The notes under the pieces were generated by a model. That model was not told where the DNA came from. It made no database searches and saw only the letters and a list, made by a program, of their open reading frames with translations. DNA of 64,000 nucleotides from Desulfoluna limicola (lineage in GTDB: Bacteria > Desulfobacterota > Desulfobacteria > Desulfobacterales > Desulfolunaceae): contig NZ_AP024488.1 of assembly GCF_021654575.1 (NCBI RefSeq), positions 496,001 through 560,000 on the forward strand, in the 5' to 3' direction. The position numbers and the translations under genes were made by a program. Positions 9,830 to 19,659 of the stretch are shown here, piece after piece. The stretch's first letter is position 1. Each line of letters opens with the position of its first letter.

Positions 9830-10014
9830 GAGTGTGCTCCTGTCTGATCCCCTTTAACGGGATGGTTGACTTATCTCATAGTATAAAACGCAGTTCGCCA
9901 CAATAACTGAAATAAACATTCTGATGAAAAGTGGCCTGTGTCGGTGGATTGCTGAATAAATCGAGAAGTCTGATGGTTGAACAACGATTTTTTTTATGAA
10001 TTGGCGTTGTGTGC

Positions 10015-10839
10015 CTACCCTTTACTTAAAAGGGGCGCGTTGAAGCGGATGAGTTGCTGTATTTCCAGGATGTAGGCTTCTCCTCGGCTGGAGTAGCGTT
10101 CGAGGCCCAGGGCAAGGGTCTCCCCGTCCGGTTTCTCTCCCCTGGCCCTTTGCTCACGGCGAAGGTTTCGAAGGCTTTCGTAGGCCCAGAGGGTGTTGAG
10201 GTTGTGGAGGTAGCCCCGAACAGAGTCCGAGACGGAGTCAAAACGGGCCACCTCGTGGCTGGCGCCTTCGGTCCTGTTTTTCGGCACCATGCCCTTGCCT
10301 TTGCCGAAAACCCACTGACCGAAGAAGTTGTTGCCCTCACGGGCAAATCGGGAGGTACCCCAGGCGGATTCGTTGGCCGCCTGGGCCATGGCAAGGGAGA
10401 GGGGGATCATGTCCACACGGGCAAGGAGGGCCTCACGGTCCTCAGCGGAGTCCGGCGCAAAGGGGGAGAGCTTGTAGACCGTGGCAAGGTCTGTGAGCCA
10501 GGCTTGCTCATCGGGAGTGCAGGTTTCTTTGGCGTGGAGCTGGACCAGGCGGTGGCGACGGGCCAGAATGATCTTGTTTTCGGCGTCGATCAGGGGCTCC
10601 ATAAAGGAGAAAAAGGCCTTTTTTTTCTCGTAGACAATGGGGATGGCGGCAAAGTCGGGAAGAGTTGAGGGGAGAGGCCTCTTCACAACGGGGGTCGGGG
10701 GCGTCAGCGCTTCCGGAGCCTTGCGGCTTGGGTAGAGTGCAACAAAAAGGGCCGCGAGGGCCACCACGAAGGTCAGTCCGGCCCAGGGGGCTCTGGTTTG
10801 ATTTCCGGTGGAAAAGGGGGTCTCTTTTTTCTTTTGCAT
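10015..10839 (-). CDS. Bax-like glucosaminidase-domain membrane protein
   Basis: The product resembles E. coli Bax: a single N-terminal membrane anchor (about residues 20-38), a Pro-rich linker and a C-terminal glucosaminidase (mannosyl-glycoprotein endo-beta-N-acetylglucosaminidase-like) domain. Family signatures are MAQAANESAWGTSRFA, with the catalytic-type Glu, NNFFGQW, and YSSRGEAYI near the end. I chose the ATG at 10839 because AGGGA lies 8 bases upstream; an in-frame extension to 10920 lacks such support. It probably acts on peptidoglycan in the periplasm. Confidence 0.85.
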   Translation of the reverse strand: MQKKKETPFSTGNQTRAPWAGLTFVVALAALFVALYPSRKAPEALTPPTPVVKRPLPSTLPDFAAIPIVYEKKKAFFSFMEPLIDAENKIILARRHRLVQLHAKETCTPDEQAWLTDLATVYKLSPFAPDSAEDREALLARVDMIPLSLAMAQAANESAWGTSRFAREGNNFFGQWVFGKGKGMVPKNRTEGASHEVARFDSVSDSVRGYLHNLNTLWAYESLRNLRREQRARGEKPDGETLALGLERYSSRGEAYILEIQQLIRFNAPLLSKG

Positions 10840-11119
10840 GATGTGTCCCTGTGGCTCCATCGGGATGCACGGGAGTAGACGCCGTGTTCCTTTGCTTGTG
10901 AGCCGGTTCGTCCCGTGCATCCGGGATGATGGTCGGTGTTTATGTCAGGTTTTGGTCTGTCGGTTTGGAAAGGCGCAAAATAAAAGGCCTTTAAGGGTTT
11001 GTCAACCCCTTAATAAACGATATCTTTTAACGGCATAACAGGCTTTGGGGTTGAAGGGCCCCCTTGGTCGTCGATGGGGGGCGGTAGAGCCTCTGGTGAT
11101 TCCGGTGCAGAGGTCGGGG

Positions 11120-12304
11120 TTATCCTTTGACAACCCCTATGGGGGAGAGGCGGACAATGGGCTTGGTCAGGTCTGCCTGAGCGTCCATGACTGCCTCAAT
11201 GGCTTTGTAGGCTTGGGGTGCTTCACCGAGGTCGGGGCGCCCTTTGAGTTTGCCGCGGCGAATGGTGTGCCAGCGGTCAAAGACCACATCTCCCATGGCG
11301 GCGTCACAGGTCTCCTGCGTGAGGACGCGGGATGCCTGGTTGCGGCCCATGGCGCGACCGGCACCGTGGGAACAGGAACGAAAGCTCTCCGGGTTGCCGA
11401 GGCCTTCCACAATATAGGAGGCGGCTCCCATGGAACCGGGGATGATGCCCGCTTCGCCTTTTTTCGCGGAGGTGGCTCCCTTTCTGTGGGTCCACACCTC
11501 TTTGCCGAAGTGGGTTTCAAGGGCTGCGTAGTTGTGGTGAATGTTGACCTGCCGTCGCTGGCTGAAGGGGCGGATGCCCATGAGGGTGTCTGCAAAGGCC
11601 GTCATGATGCGTTTTCGGTTTTCCATGGCATAGGCCAGGGCAAAGCGCATGTCGTCAATGTAGGCCTTTCCCTCCGTTGTGTCGGTGGGGAGAAAGGCAA
11701 GGTCGTCGTCGGGAAGGGCCACACCATGCTTGTGGCACCAGGCAAGGGCTGTTCGGTGGTGGTGGTCCGCGATGGTTTTTCCCAGGTTGCGGGACCCGGA
11801 GTGGATCATGAGCCAGAGAAAGCCGTCATCCCCTTTCTGGATTTCGATGAAATGGTTGCCGCCCCCTAAGGACCCCAGGCTCTCCCGGGCTGTTTTCCAG
11901 GCACCCTCTTTCAGAAATCGGGGCCGCCCGTGGGAAAACCCTTTCCATGTCTGCTCTTTTTTGTGGCGGGAGAACCCCAGGGGAACCCTCTCTTTGACTC
12001 GGGTGAGGAGCAGGCGAAGCTCTTCCCGGGCAAGGGTGTCGCAGGGCAGGTCGGTCTGAAGGGCCACCATGCCGCAGCCGATGTCCACCCCCACGGCATT
12101 GGGGATGATGGCGTTCTCTGCGGCGATGACGCCCCCGATGGGCATGCCGTATCCCAGGTGGCAGTCGGGCATCAGAGCCACATGATGGACAAGGACAGGG
12201 TGGCGCTGCAGGTTTTCCGCCTGGCGAAGGGCTCCCTCATCAAGGTCGGTGCACCAGGACTTGATGGGGAGGGGCTCTTTTGCGTGGGGGTGTTCCCGGG
12301 ACAT
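11120..12304 (-). CDS. RtcB-family RNA ligase
   Basis: RtcB enzymes join RNA 2',3'-cyclic phosphate or 3'-phosphate ends to 5'-OH ends using GTP and Mn2+. The 394-residue product carries MPDCHLGYGMPIG, GVDIGCGM (metal-binding Cys), GGGNHFIE, HSGSRNLG and SHGAGRAMGR with its guanylylated-type His. It is shorter than E. coli RtcB (about 408 residues) and belongs to the compact branch, so a repair rather than tRNA-splicing role is possible. GGAG lies 7 bases before the ATG. It stands alone as a minus-strand gene. Confidence 0.9.
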   Translation of the reverse strand: MSREHPHAKEPLPIKSWCTDLDEGALRQAENLQRHPVLVHHVALMPDCHLGYGMPIGGVIAAENAIIPNAVGVDIGCGMVALQTDLPCDTLAREELRLLLTRVKERVPLGFSRHKKEQTWKGFSHGRPRFLKEGAWKTARESLGSLGGGNHFIEIQKGDDGFLWLMIHSGSRNLGKTIADHHHRTALAWCHKHGVALPDDDLAFLPTDTTEGKAYIDDMRFALAYAMENRKRIMTAFADTLMGIRPFSQRRQVNIHHNYAALETHFGKEVWTHRKGATSAKKGEAGIIPGSMGAASYIVEGLGNPESFRSCSHGAGRAMGRNQASRVLTQETCDAAMGDVVFDRWHTIRRGKLKGRPDLGEAPQAYKAIEAVMDAQADLTKPIVRLSPIGVVKG

Positions 12305-12573
12305 GGCGGAACTCCTCGTGGCTTTGTGGGTGGTCGTTGGCGTGTCAGGGTGTCTTCAATCATGAAATATACCATCATCGGTCATGCCAATCCACGGTAA
12401 AGCCAATTGGGTGCATGGGGATAGGGAAGCCCCCCTGTTCTTTGAGGGGGTATTGTGCGCCTGTTGTGGTTTCTATTTCAATAAAAAGGTGTTAAACCAC
12501 CTCTCGTCACAGGCTTGGCCGGTGGCTCGTCGCATCAGACAATGATGATATCCATCGGTGAAAGGTGAATGAC

Positions 12574-13500
12574 ATGAAGGGTGAACGAGGCCTTGCCGTT
12601 GCAACGCTTCTTGGGGCCATGGTGCTCTGGGCCGGGTCGTTTGTTGCGCTGAAGATTGCCTTCAGAAGCTGCGACCCCTATTTTGTGATTTTTGGTCGTA
12701 TGGCGGTTGCCACCTGCTGCGCCCTGCTCTTTTACCGGCAGGTCCGTCGCTGCTCCTATCAGAAGGGGGACTGGCTTTATATTGCGGGCCTGGGGCTTTG
12801 CGAGCCCTGCCTCTACTTTGTCTTTGAAGCCAAGGCCCTGATGCTTACCTCCGCTTCACAGGCGGGCATGATCACGGCCCTGCTGCCGGTGATGGTGGCT
12901 GTGGGGGCGTGGCTGGTCTTCAAAGAGAGGATGACCCGGCGCATTGTGGCGGGGTTTGCCCTGGCGGTGGCCGGGGTCTGTGTGCTTACCTTTACGGGGG
13001 ATGCCACGGAACTGGCTCCCAACCCTCCGCTGGGTAATTTTTATGAGTTTCTGGCCATGGTCACGGCCACGGGGTATACCCTGATTCTCAAGCGGCTCTC
13101 CTTCCGGTACTCACCGCTTTTTCTGACATCGGTTCAGTCCGTGGCCGGGGCCCTGTTCTTTGCTCTGCTCATGTGGGTGCTCGGGATCCCTTTCCCCGAG
13201 AGCATTCCCATGGAGGCGGCTCTCACCATTGTTTACCTTGGGGTGTTTGTCACCTTTGGGGCCTACTTCTGTTACGGCTTTGCCATGGGGCGGATGCCCG
13301 CCAGCCAGGCCACGGCCTATATCAACCTCATTCCGGTGCTCACCCTCTTTTTCGGGTGGCTGTTTCTGGGGGAGGTGTTCACACCTGTTCAGTATGTGGC
13401 TGCAGCCATGGTCATTGCCGGGGTGTATCTCAGTCAGGACGGTTCAGCAAGGGCATCGGCGCCCCAGGAAGGGGGAGGCTCAGGCGGAGCGCAGGCATAG
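12574..13500 (+). CDS. DMT-superfamily (EamA) transporter
   Basis: The protein of about 308 residues has ten predicted hydrophobic helices in two EamA repeats, the pattern of drug/metabolite exporters. The first helix includes GAMVLWAGSFVALK. The second repeat ends near AAAMVIAGVYLS and is followed by a short polar tail. The ATG at 12574 has AAAGGTG upstream at good spacing; a GTG at 12565 would add three residues. The substrate cannot be inferred. It is divergent from the RtcB gene. Confidence 0.85.
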   Translation: MKGERGLAVATLLGAMVLWAGSFVALKIAFRSCDPYFVIFGRMAVATCCALLFYRQVRRCSYQKGDWLYIAGLGLCEPCLYFVFEAKALMLTSASQAGMITALLPVMVAVGAWLVFKERMTRRIVAGFALAVAGVCVLTFTGDATELAPNPPLGNFYEFLAMVTATGYTLILKRLSFRYSPLFLTSVQSVAGALFFALLMWVLGIPFPESIPMEAALTIVYLGVFVTFGAYFCYGFAMGRMPASQATAYINLIPVLTLFFGWLFLGEVFTPVQYVAAAMVIAGVYLSQDGSARASAPQEGGGSGGAQA

Positions 13501-13714
13501 GCAGGCTTCCCGCGGGCTGAGGATCGCCCTTTCAGATGGAGGTGTGTTTCCTCTCTTTGTTGACATTGACGGTTGTCTCCTGCTATGAATCCTTAACTAA
13601 TCGAAAAGTTTATGGTCTTTTTATTGCTTCGTTACAGTGGGGCGAGTTCAAATAGCAGCCTGTGCTTGAGACGACAGGAGCAAAAGCAATCGGCAGTCTG
13701 AGGGAGGTGCCGCT

Positions 13715-16003
13715 GTGAGTTGGCCCGAGCCCGAGGGGCAAGGCTCTTCGGCAACATGGACCCCGGGGATTATTTCGCCACCCTGGCGTTCGAGGGACTC
13801 ATTTTTGCGGTGGCGCCACGGAAAAAAAATGGCGGAAAATCATGGTGATAAAGGCGGTTTTATGGGAATCCCCATGCTCTCCGATGTCTGCGATTTCAGC
13901 GAGCGATCGAGTTTCGTGCTTCCTGCGGAAAGCAGGGGCAGCCTGCTTCTCTATGGCATTGATCGGGAGTCTGAAGACTTTCTGATGAATGCCCTGAGGT
14001 TTCAGGGTGTCCAGGATCGTATTACCACCTTGTACCGGTGCACCACCCCCGGGGAGGCCGAGGCGGTCTCCTCCACCTGCAACAATCTGGTGGCGGTGGT
14101 GGTGCGTCAGGGGGTCCATGGGGCCGATGATGTGGTGGCCAGCCTTCGAAATATCCCTTCCCACGCCAATGTGCACGTGTTCTATTTTCTGGGCAGTCCG
14201 GGGGAGAGAGTGCCGGCGGGCCCCTTCATGCGGTCTGTGGAACTTTTCAACCCAGAGACTCCCGAGGCGCTGGGGCTCTGGATGCAGGAGGCCCTTTACA
14301 TGGGCTTTCTGGGCAGTGAGAACAAGGCCCTTACCGAAGAGGTGGATGAAAAAGTCCGGGAGCGAACCCTGGAGCTTCGTCAGGCCATGGAGCGGCTCAA
14401 GTTCTTTGCCGAGCGCGCCGAGACGGCCAACCGGGCCAAGAGCTCGTTTCTGGCCAACATGAGCCATGAAATCCGCACCCCCATGAACGGGGTGGTGGGG
14501 ATGAGTGAGCTTCTTCTGGGTACCCGCCTCGGGTCCGAGCAGTTGGAATACGTCAACATTATCCGCAGCAGCGCCACCTCCCTTGTTACCATCATCAACG
14601 CCATTCTCGATTACTCCAAGGTGGAGGCGGGCAAGCTCGACCTTGAGAAGATTCCCTTCGACCTTCGTAGCTCGGTGGAGGATGTGATGGACCTGATCTC
14701 CGTCCGGGCAGGTAAAAAAAATGTCGGGTTGGCCGGTGTCATCGCTGAAGAGGTGCCGTCGCTTATCACCGGAGACCCGGTGCGCCTGAAACAGGTGCTG
14801 ACCAATCTCATGGATAATGCCGTAAAGTTCACCGGAAAAGGGGAGGTTTCTCTTTCCATTACCCCGGTGCGCGTGGGGCAGGAGCAGGCTGTTTTACGGT
14901 TTGAAGTCACCGATACCGGTATCGGTATCTGTGAAGAGGAGGTGGGGGAACTCTTTACCCCCTTTACCCAGCAGGACGTCTCCGTTACCCGAAAGTACGG
15001 CGGCACGGGGTTGGGGCTCTCCATATGCAAGCAGATTGTGGAGATGATGGGGGGGGAGATCGGGGCCCAGAGGCGGGACGGCGGAGGGGCGCTTTTCTGG
15101 TTTACCGCTGTTTTTGAGCGTGTTCGTTCGGGGTCCAGGCCTTACCAGGTGTCGGAAAAGCTGCGTCATGGCAAGTACCTTGTGGTCTCTGAAAGCCTGC
15201 CCACCCGCAAATCGGTTCGCAATCTCCTGGAGTCGGCCGAACTCCGGTGTGAAGAGGCCCTGAACGGCTACCATGCCATGGAAATTCTTCGTGTGTCGGG
15301 GACCTTGAGGTCCGTCAGCCTTGTGGTCATCGACAGCGACCTCTCCATCATGAAGCCCGAGGAGCTGGCACAGCGCGTGAAGGACCGGTGCGGTGATGCC
15401 ATGCCGCTTTTGTTGCTGGCCAGCCGGGGCAAGGGGCCCCAGTCCGACGAGCTGGAGGCCATGGGGTATCACGCCATGGTGACCAAGCCGGTGAAGGTGC
15501 AGGGGCTACTGGATGGCCTTGATGTGGCGGTGGACTCGACGACGCGTGCCGAAGGGGCGGAGGCGTCAGGGGATGAGGGGCCGGAGGCTCTGGATGACGG
15601 GGAGGCCGCAGCGCACCCCATACTTGTCGTGGAGGACAACCCCACCAACCGGCTGGTTGCCTTGAAATTTCTCTCCAAGCTGAACCTTGATGCCGACGTG
15701 GCAGTCAACGGTGCGGAGGCCGTGGAGATTCTCAGGAAGAAACGGTACGAGCTGGTTTTTATGGATGTTCAGATGCCCGAAATGGATGGCCTTGCCGCCA
15801 CCCGCCTGATTCGCGATCCCGCCTCTGGGGTTCGTGACACAAAGGTTCCCGTGGTGGCCATGACGGCGCATGCCATGAAGGAGGACAGCGAAAGGTGCCT
15901 TGAGGCGGGGATGAACGCTCATATCTCCAAGCCCATCTCTATCAATGCCTTGAGGGAGGTGGTCACGAAGTATATGGGGGATGCGGATCGTTCGGAGTGT
16001 TGA
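13715..16003 (+). CDS. Soluble hybrid histidine kinase with two receivers
   Basis: Without membrane helices, this 762-residue protein has an N-terminal receiver-like domain lacking a clear phospho-Asp (about 70-185), a coiled coil, HisKA (His251 in [11 protein letters not shown]), HATPase, a degenerate receiver (about 475-600, IDSD) and a canonical receiver with Asp684 in [11 protein letters not shown]. It therefore resembles BarA/TorS-like cytoplasmic hybrid kinases. GTG 13715 has GGAGGT six bases upstream and is chosen, but the first 38 residues look unlike coding sequence, and ATG 13829 or 13862 are alternatives. The signal is unknown. Confidence 0.88.
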   Translation: MSWPEPEGQGSSATWTPGIISPPWRSRDSFLRWRHGKKMAENHGDKGGFMGIPMLSDVCDFSERSSFVLPAESRGSLLLYGIDRESEDFLMNALRFQGVQDRITTLYRCTTPGEAEAVSSTCNNLVAVVVRQGVHGADDVVASLRNIPSHANVHVFYFLGSPGERVPAGPFMRSVELFNPETPEALGLWMQEALYMGFLGSENKALTEEVDEKVRERTLELRQAMERLKFFAERAETANRAKSSFLANMSHEIRTPMNGVVGMSELLLGTRLGSEQLEYVNIIRSSATSLVTIINAILDYSKVEAGKLDLEKIPFDLRSSVEDVMDLISVRAGKKNVGLAGVIAEEVPSLITGDPVRLKQVLTNLMDNAVKFTGKGEVSLSITPVRVGQEQAVLRFEVTDTGIGICEEEVGELFTPFTQQDVSVTRKYGGTGLGLSICKQIVEMMGGEIGAQRRDGGGALFWFTAVFERVRSGSRPYQVSEKLRHGKYLVVSESLPTRKSVRNLLESAELRCEEALNGYHAMEILRVSGTLRSVSLVVIDSDLSIMKPEELAQRVKDRCGDAMPLLLLASRGKGPQSDELEAMGYHAMVTKPVKVQGLLDGLDVAVDSTTRAEGAEASGDEGPEALDDGEAAAHPILVVEDNPTNRLVALKFLSKLNLDADVAVNGAEAVEILRKKRYELVFMDVQMPEMDGLAATRLIRDPASGVRDTKVPVVAMTAHAMKEDSERCLEAGMNAHISKPISINALREVVTKYMGDADRSEC

Positions 16004-16039
16004 GGCGGGAGGATTCCGCCCTTGTGAAGCCAAAAAAAG

Positions 16040-16208
16040 ACTCCGGTGGTCCTGTCTGGGGGGGGAGTTTTTGAAACGCGTCACAGGCAGGTGTTGAAGG
16101 CGATTCCGGCGAGCCCGATTGTGTTGGTTGGTCGGCACCTTTGGACTTAATGTGCATGAAACCAAAACGTTTTTGCGGCGCTTTTTCAAAAAGCGACCCG
16201 CCGGAGAC
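16040..16208. repeat. Composite repeat (A reversed + B forward)
   Basis: A diverged reversed type-A copy begins CTCCGGTGGTCCTGTC at 16041 and ends near CACAGGCAGGTGTT. A forward type-B copy runs 16168-16208 with CGTTTTTGCGGCGC and AAAAAGCGACCCGCCGGAG. It is followed by TACTGAGTAGTCGC, a weaker version of the GCTGAATAGTTAC tail seen at other copies. Confidence 0.6.
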
Positions 16209-16857
16209 GTACTGAGTAGTCGCCTCTTTTTTTTTGATTTTTGTTGAACGTCGTTTTGTATGTGATATGTGTGCTTCGGGATGCGGTTGCTCTTTTGGTT
16301 GTTTGATAGGGGGGCTGTATTCTGATATAATTTTGAAATACAGAAAATAACATCGTAAAGCGATCGAGGCAATCCCTCTCTTGGCCTTTCCGGCCTTCTT
16401 ATACTGCAGGGTTGCTGGTGGTTTTGTACCCCTTGTGTGGTGGGACGCGGACCTCTGTTTTTCTGTTCGTGCGTGCACCGACCCTTCCTCTACGGGAGAG
16501 CCGAAGACGGCTTTTCCCCATTCCTGTGTTGAGCCGGTCTGAACGTGGTAAAAATCTGAATTCACAGCTGAAGCTTGCCGGGGTTGTCATGGGAGGCTTT
16601 TTTCGCGGTACAAATAAAATATACCGATCGTACAAAAAAGAACGGAAGGTGTTGCAATACCAAAAGAACGGGTGTATATAAATCGATTTGTTTAAGTGAT
16701 TATTGTCTTGTGTGACACAGTTCAGGATGAACACATGGGCCTCGGTTGATGCGCCTTTTTTGGGGTGTACGCCGTCAATAACGGTTTCCTGAGGCGTTTC
16801 GGGTTGAAGCGGACGAACCTTTAGTTTCTGTTGTGACATACGACTTACTATAAAAAA

Positions 16858-16871
16858 AAGTACGGGTACTT
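16858..16871. promoter_or_regulatory. Palindrome AAGTAC-GG-GTACTT upstream of TetR gene
   Basis: Six-base perfect arms flank a GG centre, about 40 bases before the TetR start and just after an ACTATA element that could be a -10 box. The position suits an autoregulatory operator, but its sequence differs from the 20-bp palindrome at 17725, so binding by the same protein is uncertain. Confidence 0.4.
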
Positions 16872-16909
16872 GCCCCATGAACGGTACCGAGAAGTTGGAG
16901 GTTATATAG

Positions 16910-17518
16910 ATGGCTGACAAGTCAACATTCATGCGACTCAGAGAAAACGAACGTGAAGTGCGGAAGGGGCTGATTATTTCAGCCGCCATGAAGCTTTTTG
17001 AAACCAAAAACTTTCATGAAATCGGCATGCGCGATATCGCCAGCGAAGCCGGCGTGTCCGCCGCATCCATTTATCGCTACTTCCCCAGCCGTGACGATCT
17101 TTTCGTTGAAGCCCTGATTCGGGACATCAACAAGATTGAGCAGCTCCTTGAATCCCGCCTTAAGGCTGGCGGCACCATCGAGAACCTGGCCGTAGCCGTT
17201 GTGGATTACATGATCGACAACGAAGCGACCTTCCAGATGATGTGCCATTTCCTTATGCGGGGAGAAGAGAACCCCCGTGCCCTGAAGAAGTTCAATGCGG
17301 TTCTCCTTTACTTCACCAAGATGTTTGATGAGGTGGTGAAAAAATCCGACGGGGAAACACCCCTTCGCTTCCACAGCCAGGCCTTTTTTGCTTCCCTTGC
17401 GGGCATTGTCATGACATTCCGAAACTACCCCGGAAGAAGCGAGGCGGAGCGCCGCGAGTACATGCACAAGCTGGCTCTTCTCATCATGCGTGAAGGGGCT
17501 TCCCTCGAATCCATCTAG
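16910..17518 (+). CDS. TetR/AcrR-family transcriptional regulator
   Basis: The 202-residue protein has an N-terminal TetR helix-turn-helix, with a MRDIASEAGVSAASIYRYF recognition region, and an all-helical ligand-binding C-terminus. GGAGGT lies 7 bases before the ATG. It precedes, in the same direction, the operon for the SCP2-like protein, two ADH-like proteins, AOR and ferredoxin, from which it is separated by a terminator and a new promoter with a palindrome. It is therefore the likely repressor of that operon. The inducer is unknown; an alcohol, aldehyde or acyl-CoA would be plausible. Confidence 0.9.
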   Translation: MADKSTFMRLRENEREVRKGLIISAAMKLFETKNFHEIGMRDIASEAGVSAASIYRYFPSRDDLFVEALIRDINKIEQLLESRLKAGGTIENLAVAVVDYMIDNEATFQMMCHFLMRGEENPRALKKFNAVLLYFTKMFDEVVKKSDGETPLRFHSQAFFASLAGIVMTFRNYPGRSEAERREYMHKLALLIMREGASLESI

Positions 17519-17613
17519 TGCATCAAACCTGTCGGAACAGGCGGCGATTGACACGCTGAAAAAATAAGGGGCCGACGAGGCTCTTTTATGGGATGACCGG
17601 TTCAATGGCAAAG

Positions 17614-17664
17614 AAACCGGCTTGTGTACCTTCGTGAAGGGGACAAGCCGGTTTTGTTGTTTTT
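17614..17664 (+). terminator. Rho-independent terminator after TetR gene
   Basis: AACCGGCTTGT pairs perfectly with ACAAGCCGGTT around a 17-base loop and is followed by TTTGTTGTTTTT. It separates the TetR transcript from the downstream operon. Confidence 0.8.
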
Positions 17665-17688
17665 AACGAACGGTGTTCAGTCTCTTCC

Positions 17689-17718
17689 TTGACAGGTGTC
17701 AGTTCTATGCTATATAGT
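17689..17718 (+). promoter_or_regulatory. Sigma-70-type promoter of ADH-AOR operon
   Basis: TTGACA at 17689-17694 is a perfect -35 box. TATATA (17711, spacer 16) or TATAGT (17713, spacer 18) serves as -10. It lies about 155 bases before the first operon gene and directly next to the 20-bp palindrome. Confidence 0.65.
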
Positions 17719-17724
17719 CATTTT

Positions 17725-17744
17725 TGTCGGCCAGCTGGCCGACA
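17725..17744. promoter_or_regulatory. Perfect 20-bp palindrome, likely TetR operator
   Basis: The sequence TGTCGGCCAGCTGGCCGACA is a perfect 20-base palindrome starting about 7 bases after the -10 box, so bound protein would block initiation. A half site (GGCCGACA) recurs at 21151-21158 in the AOR leader. The neighbouring TetR protein is the obvious candidate ligand. Confidence 0.65.
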
Positions 17745-17872
17745 GCCGAAAGGGCCGCGGCGGAAGGCGGACTCTTTTTTTAAAAAAGAAGAGAACAATG
17801 TTTTTGGTGCGGCGTGTCAGTCACGATAAATATCAAGGTGCAAACCCATTCAGACAGCAGCAAGGAGAGGGT

Positions 17873-18400
17873 ATGGGACAATTCAGAGAGGTCACTTCGG
17901 GGCGCCGGGTGTTTCAAAGGCTCTACATTACAATCATGCTTTGGTTTGTGGGCCGTGCCATCGTGGCGGCTTCCAAGGCAGACCTGGACGTAAAGCGTGA
18001 GTTCGATGGCCTTCCGGACGGGCTTACCTTTTCCCTGGGCGTTCTGCCCGTGGGGCCGCGGATGGTGATCCGCAAAGAGGCCGGCGGCAAGGTGCGTTAC
18101 CTGGGGCAGGGCAAAGGCGAGGCCATCGACCTGGATCTCACCATCAAGCATATGCAGGCCTTCTTTATGATCTTCTCCTTTCAGGAGAGCACCCCGACGG
18201 CCAACGCCAGGGCCCGTCTCTACGTGGACGGTGGGGTCCCCGAGGCCTGTGCCGTGGTGAGGATCCTGGACATTGTGCAGGTCTACCTCCTGCCGAAGTT
18301 TGTTGCTAAGTTGGCCGTGAAGCGGTACCCCGCATGGTCTTGGACACGTCATACCCTGGTCCGGAGCATGGTCTATCTTCGAACCGTGACAGGGATTTGA
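17873..18400 (+). CDS. SCP2-like small protein of ADH-AOR operon
   Basis: I chose the ATG at 17873 (MGQFREV) because AAGGAG lies just upstream; the longer frame from 17696 would run through the promoter and palindrome. The 175-residue product has one hydrophobic helix (about 18-37), then an alpha/beta region (LDLTIKHMQAFF, ARLYVDGG) that faintly resembles SCP2 sterol-carrier domains. I do not recognise the family securely. Its stop lies 18 bases before the next gene, so it is the first gene of the operon. A lipid or acyl-carrier role would fit the alcohol/aldehyde context but is only inference. Confidence 0.75.
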   Translation: MGQFREVTSGRRVFQRLYITIMLWFVGRAIVAASKADLDVKREFDGLPDGLTFSLGVLPVGPRMVIRKEAGGKVRYLGQGKGEAIDLDLTIKHMQAFFMIFSFQESTPTANARARLYVDGGVPEACAVVRILDIVQVYLLPKFVAKLAVKRYPAWSWTRHTLVRSMVYLRTVTGI

Positions 18401-18417
18401 GAAGGGAAGGAGACACT

Positions 18418-19659
18418 ATGGATACGGGTGTGAAGCAGTTCGTTTTTCCATCGAAGATCGGGGCCGGATCAAGGGCCCTTGAACACCTGCCTTTCGACCT
18501 TGGCGGGTTTGGTGCTGTGCGGCCCATGGTGGTCTGCACCGCTGAGATGGACCAAGGGGGGGGGCTTAAGCCGTTGGAGGACGCCTTCAAAGGCTCAGGG
18601 CTTACCTTTGGAATCTACGGCATGGATGAGGAACCCTCCCTTGAGACCGTCCGGGAGGTCTGGACCCATTACAACGACGGCGGATTCGATGCGGTTATCG
18701 CCGTGGGAGGCGGGGTGGTTGTGGATGTGGCCAAGGGCCTTGCCGTGGCCGCCGCAGGATCTCCAGATGCCTTAAGGACTCTTTTGAGTGAGGGGGGCAC
18801 GGCTGATGTGACCGCGCCCTTCGCCTGGGTTCCCACCCTTGGGCTGACGGGTCGCGAAGCCGCACCAGAGGCATGCCTTGGGGGGCGGGTTCTTCACGGG
18901 ACGGCGCTCTCCCCCAACCTTGTTGCCGTGGACCCGCGGATGCTTTCGGTTCGTGGCTCGCGGGGGTTGGCTGAAGCAGGGTTGGGAGCCCTGGCATCGG
19001 CCCTTTGCCTTTACGAGGCCGGGGACGTAAATCCCCTGGCCCTGCCCTATGCCCGTCTGGCGGCCCGTCAGGTGATGGACGGACTCGAGCCTCTTCTGTC
19101 GGCCCCTGAAGAGAAGGGGCGGCTCTCCCGCTGGTTCGGCATGGGAGAGAAACGGGAAGAGGAGGTGGCCTTTGTCACCGCCATGGCTGTGAACGGGAGC
19201 TTGAGGCAGGAAGCACGAAAGAGCCTCACCTTCGTATTGGCAGATGTTCTGGCCCCGGTAAGTCGCTGTTCACGCGAGGTGTTGGCGGCGGTGCTTTTGC
19301 CGTCTGTTCTGGAGTATGCCCATCGGGTCAGGGGGGTGGATCTCTCTGACATGCTTTCTGCTGTGGGGGACTTGGACCTGCTTTGCGCCACGCCGGTTCA
19401 GCAGCGCGCTGAGGCCGCCCTGGCTCTGGTACGGGAGAAGATCAATGGCCTCTGGCTTCTTACGGAAGCCGAACTTCCCCGGACCCTTGCCGAAGCGGGC
19501 ATTGAACGGGAGACGCTTCTCGGCCTCTGCGATGAGGCCTCGGGCATGGCCGAAGGGTGGCAGTGCCACGAAGTGGAGACCCTTCTTCTCGCCGCTTACA
19601 ACGGGACCCGTCCCGACCCGCGGAATCAGTCGACCCGATCCCCCCAGGAGGCTTCGTAA
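18418..19659 (+). CDS. Iron-ADH-like protein without metal ligands
   Basis: The 413-residue product aligns along its length with group III iron-containing alcohol dehydrogenases and keeps the nucleotide-binding AVGGGVVVDVAKG. The metal site is gone. The family's DALTH becomes GALAS (Asp to Gly, His to Ser), and in the gap-free stretch matching HALGHSVG of the next gene the His residues become Phe and Asp, while the later HVPH becomes RCSR. It therefore probably lacks Fe-dependent catalysis and may be a regulatory or structural partner of the intact ADH. The ATG at 18418 has AAGGAG at good spacing. The stop overlaps the next start (TAATG), implying translational coupling. Confidence 0.88.
   Translation: MDTGVKQFVFPSKIGAGSRALEHLPFDLGGFGAVRPMVVCTAEMDQGGGLKPLEDAFKGSGLTFGIYGMDEEPSLETVREVWTHYNDGGFDAVIAVGGGVVVDVAKGLAVAAAGSPDALRTLLSEGGTADVTAPFAWVPTLGLTGREAAPEACLGGRVLHGTALSPNLVAVDPRMLSVRGSRGLAEAGLGALASALCLYEAGDVNPLALPYARLAARQVMDGLEPLLSAPEEKGRLSRWFGMGEKREEEVAFVTAMAVNGSLRQEARKSLTFVLADVLAPVSRCSREVLAAVLLPSVLEYAHRVRGVDLSDMLSAVGDLDLLCATPVQQRAEAALALVREKINGLWLLTEAELPRTLAEAGIERETLLGLCDEASGMAEGWQCHEVETLLLAAYNGTRPDPRNQSTRSPQEAS

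Larger units (their letters stand above)
16004..16909. other. Long non-coding gap before TetR gene
   Basis: About 900 bases without a convincing gene. A reversed type-A repeat and a forward type-B repeat occupy the first 200 bases. The middle is more A+T-rich than its neighbours. The last 100 bases hold a possible promoter and a 14-base palindrome before the TetR gene. Short frames here lack ribosome-binding sites and coding character. Confidence 0.6.

Noticed and set aside
16412..16681. An 89-codon plus-strand frame before the TetR gene
   Set aside because: No ribosome-binding site, unusual composition and no recognisable features.
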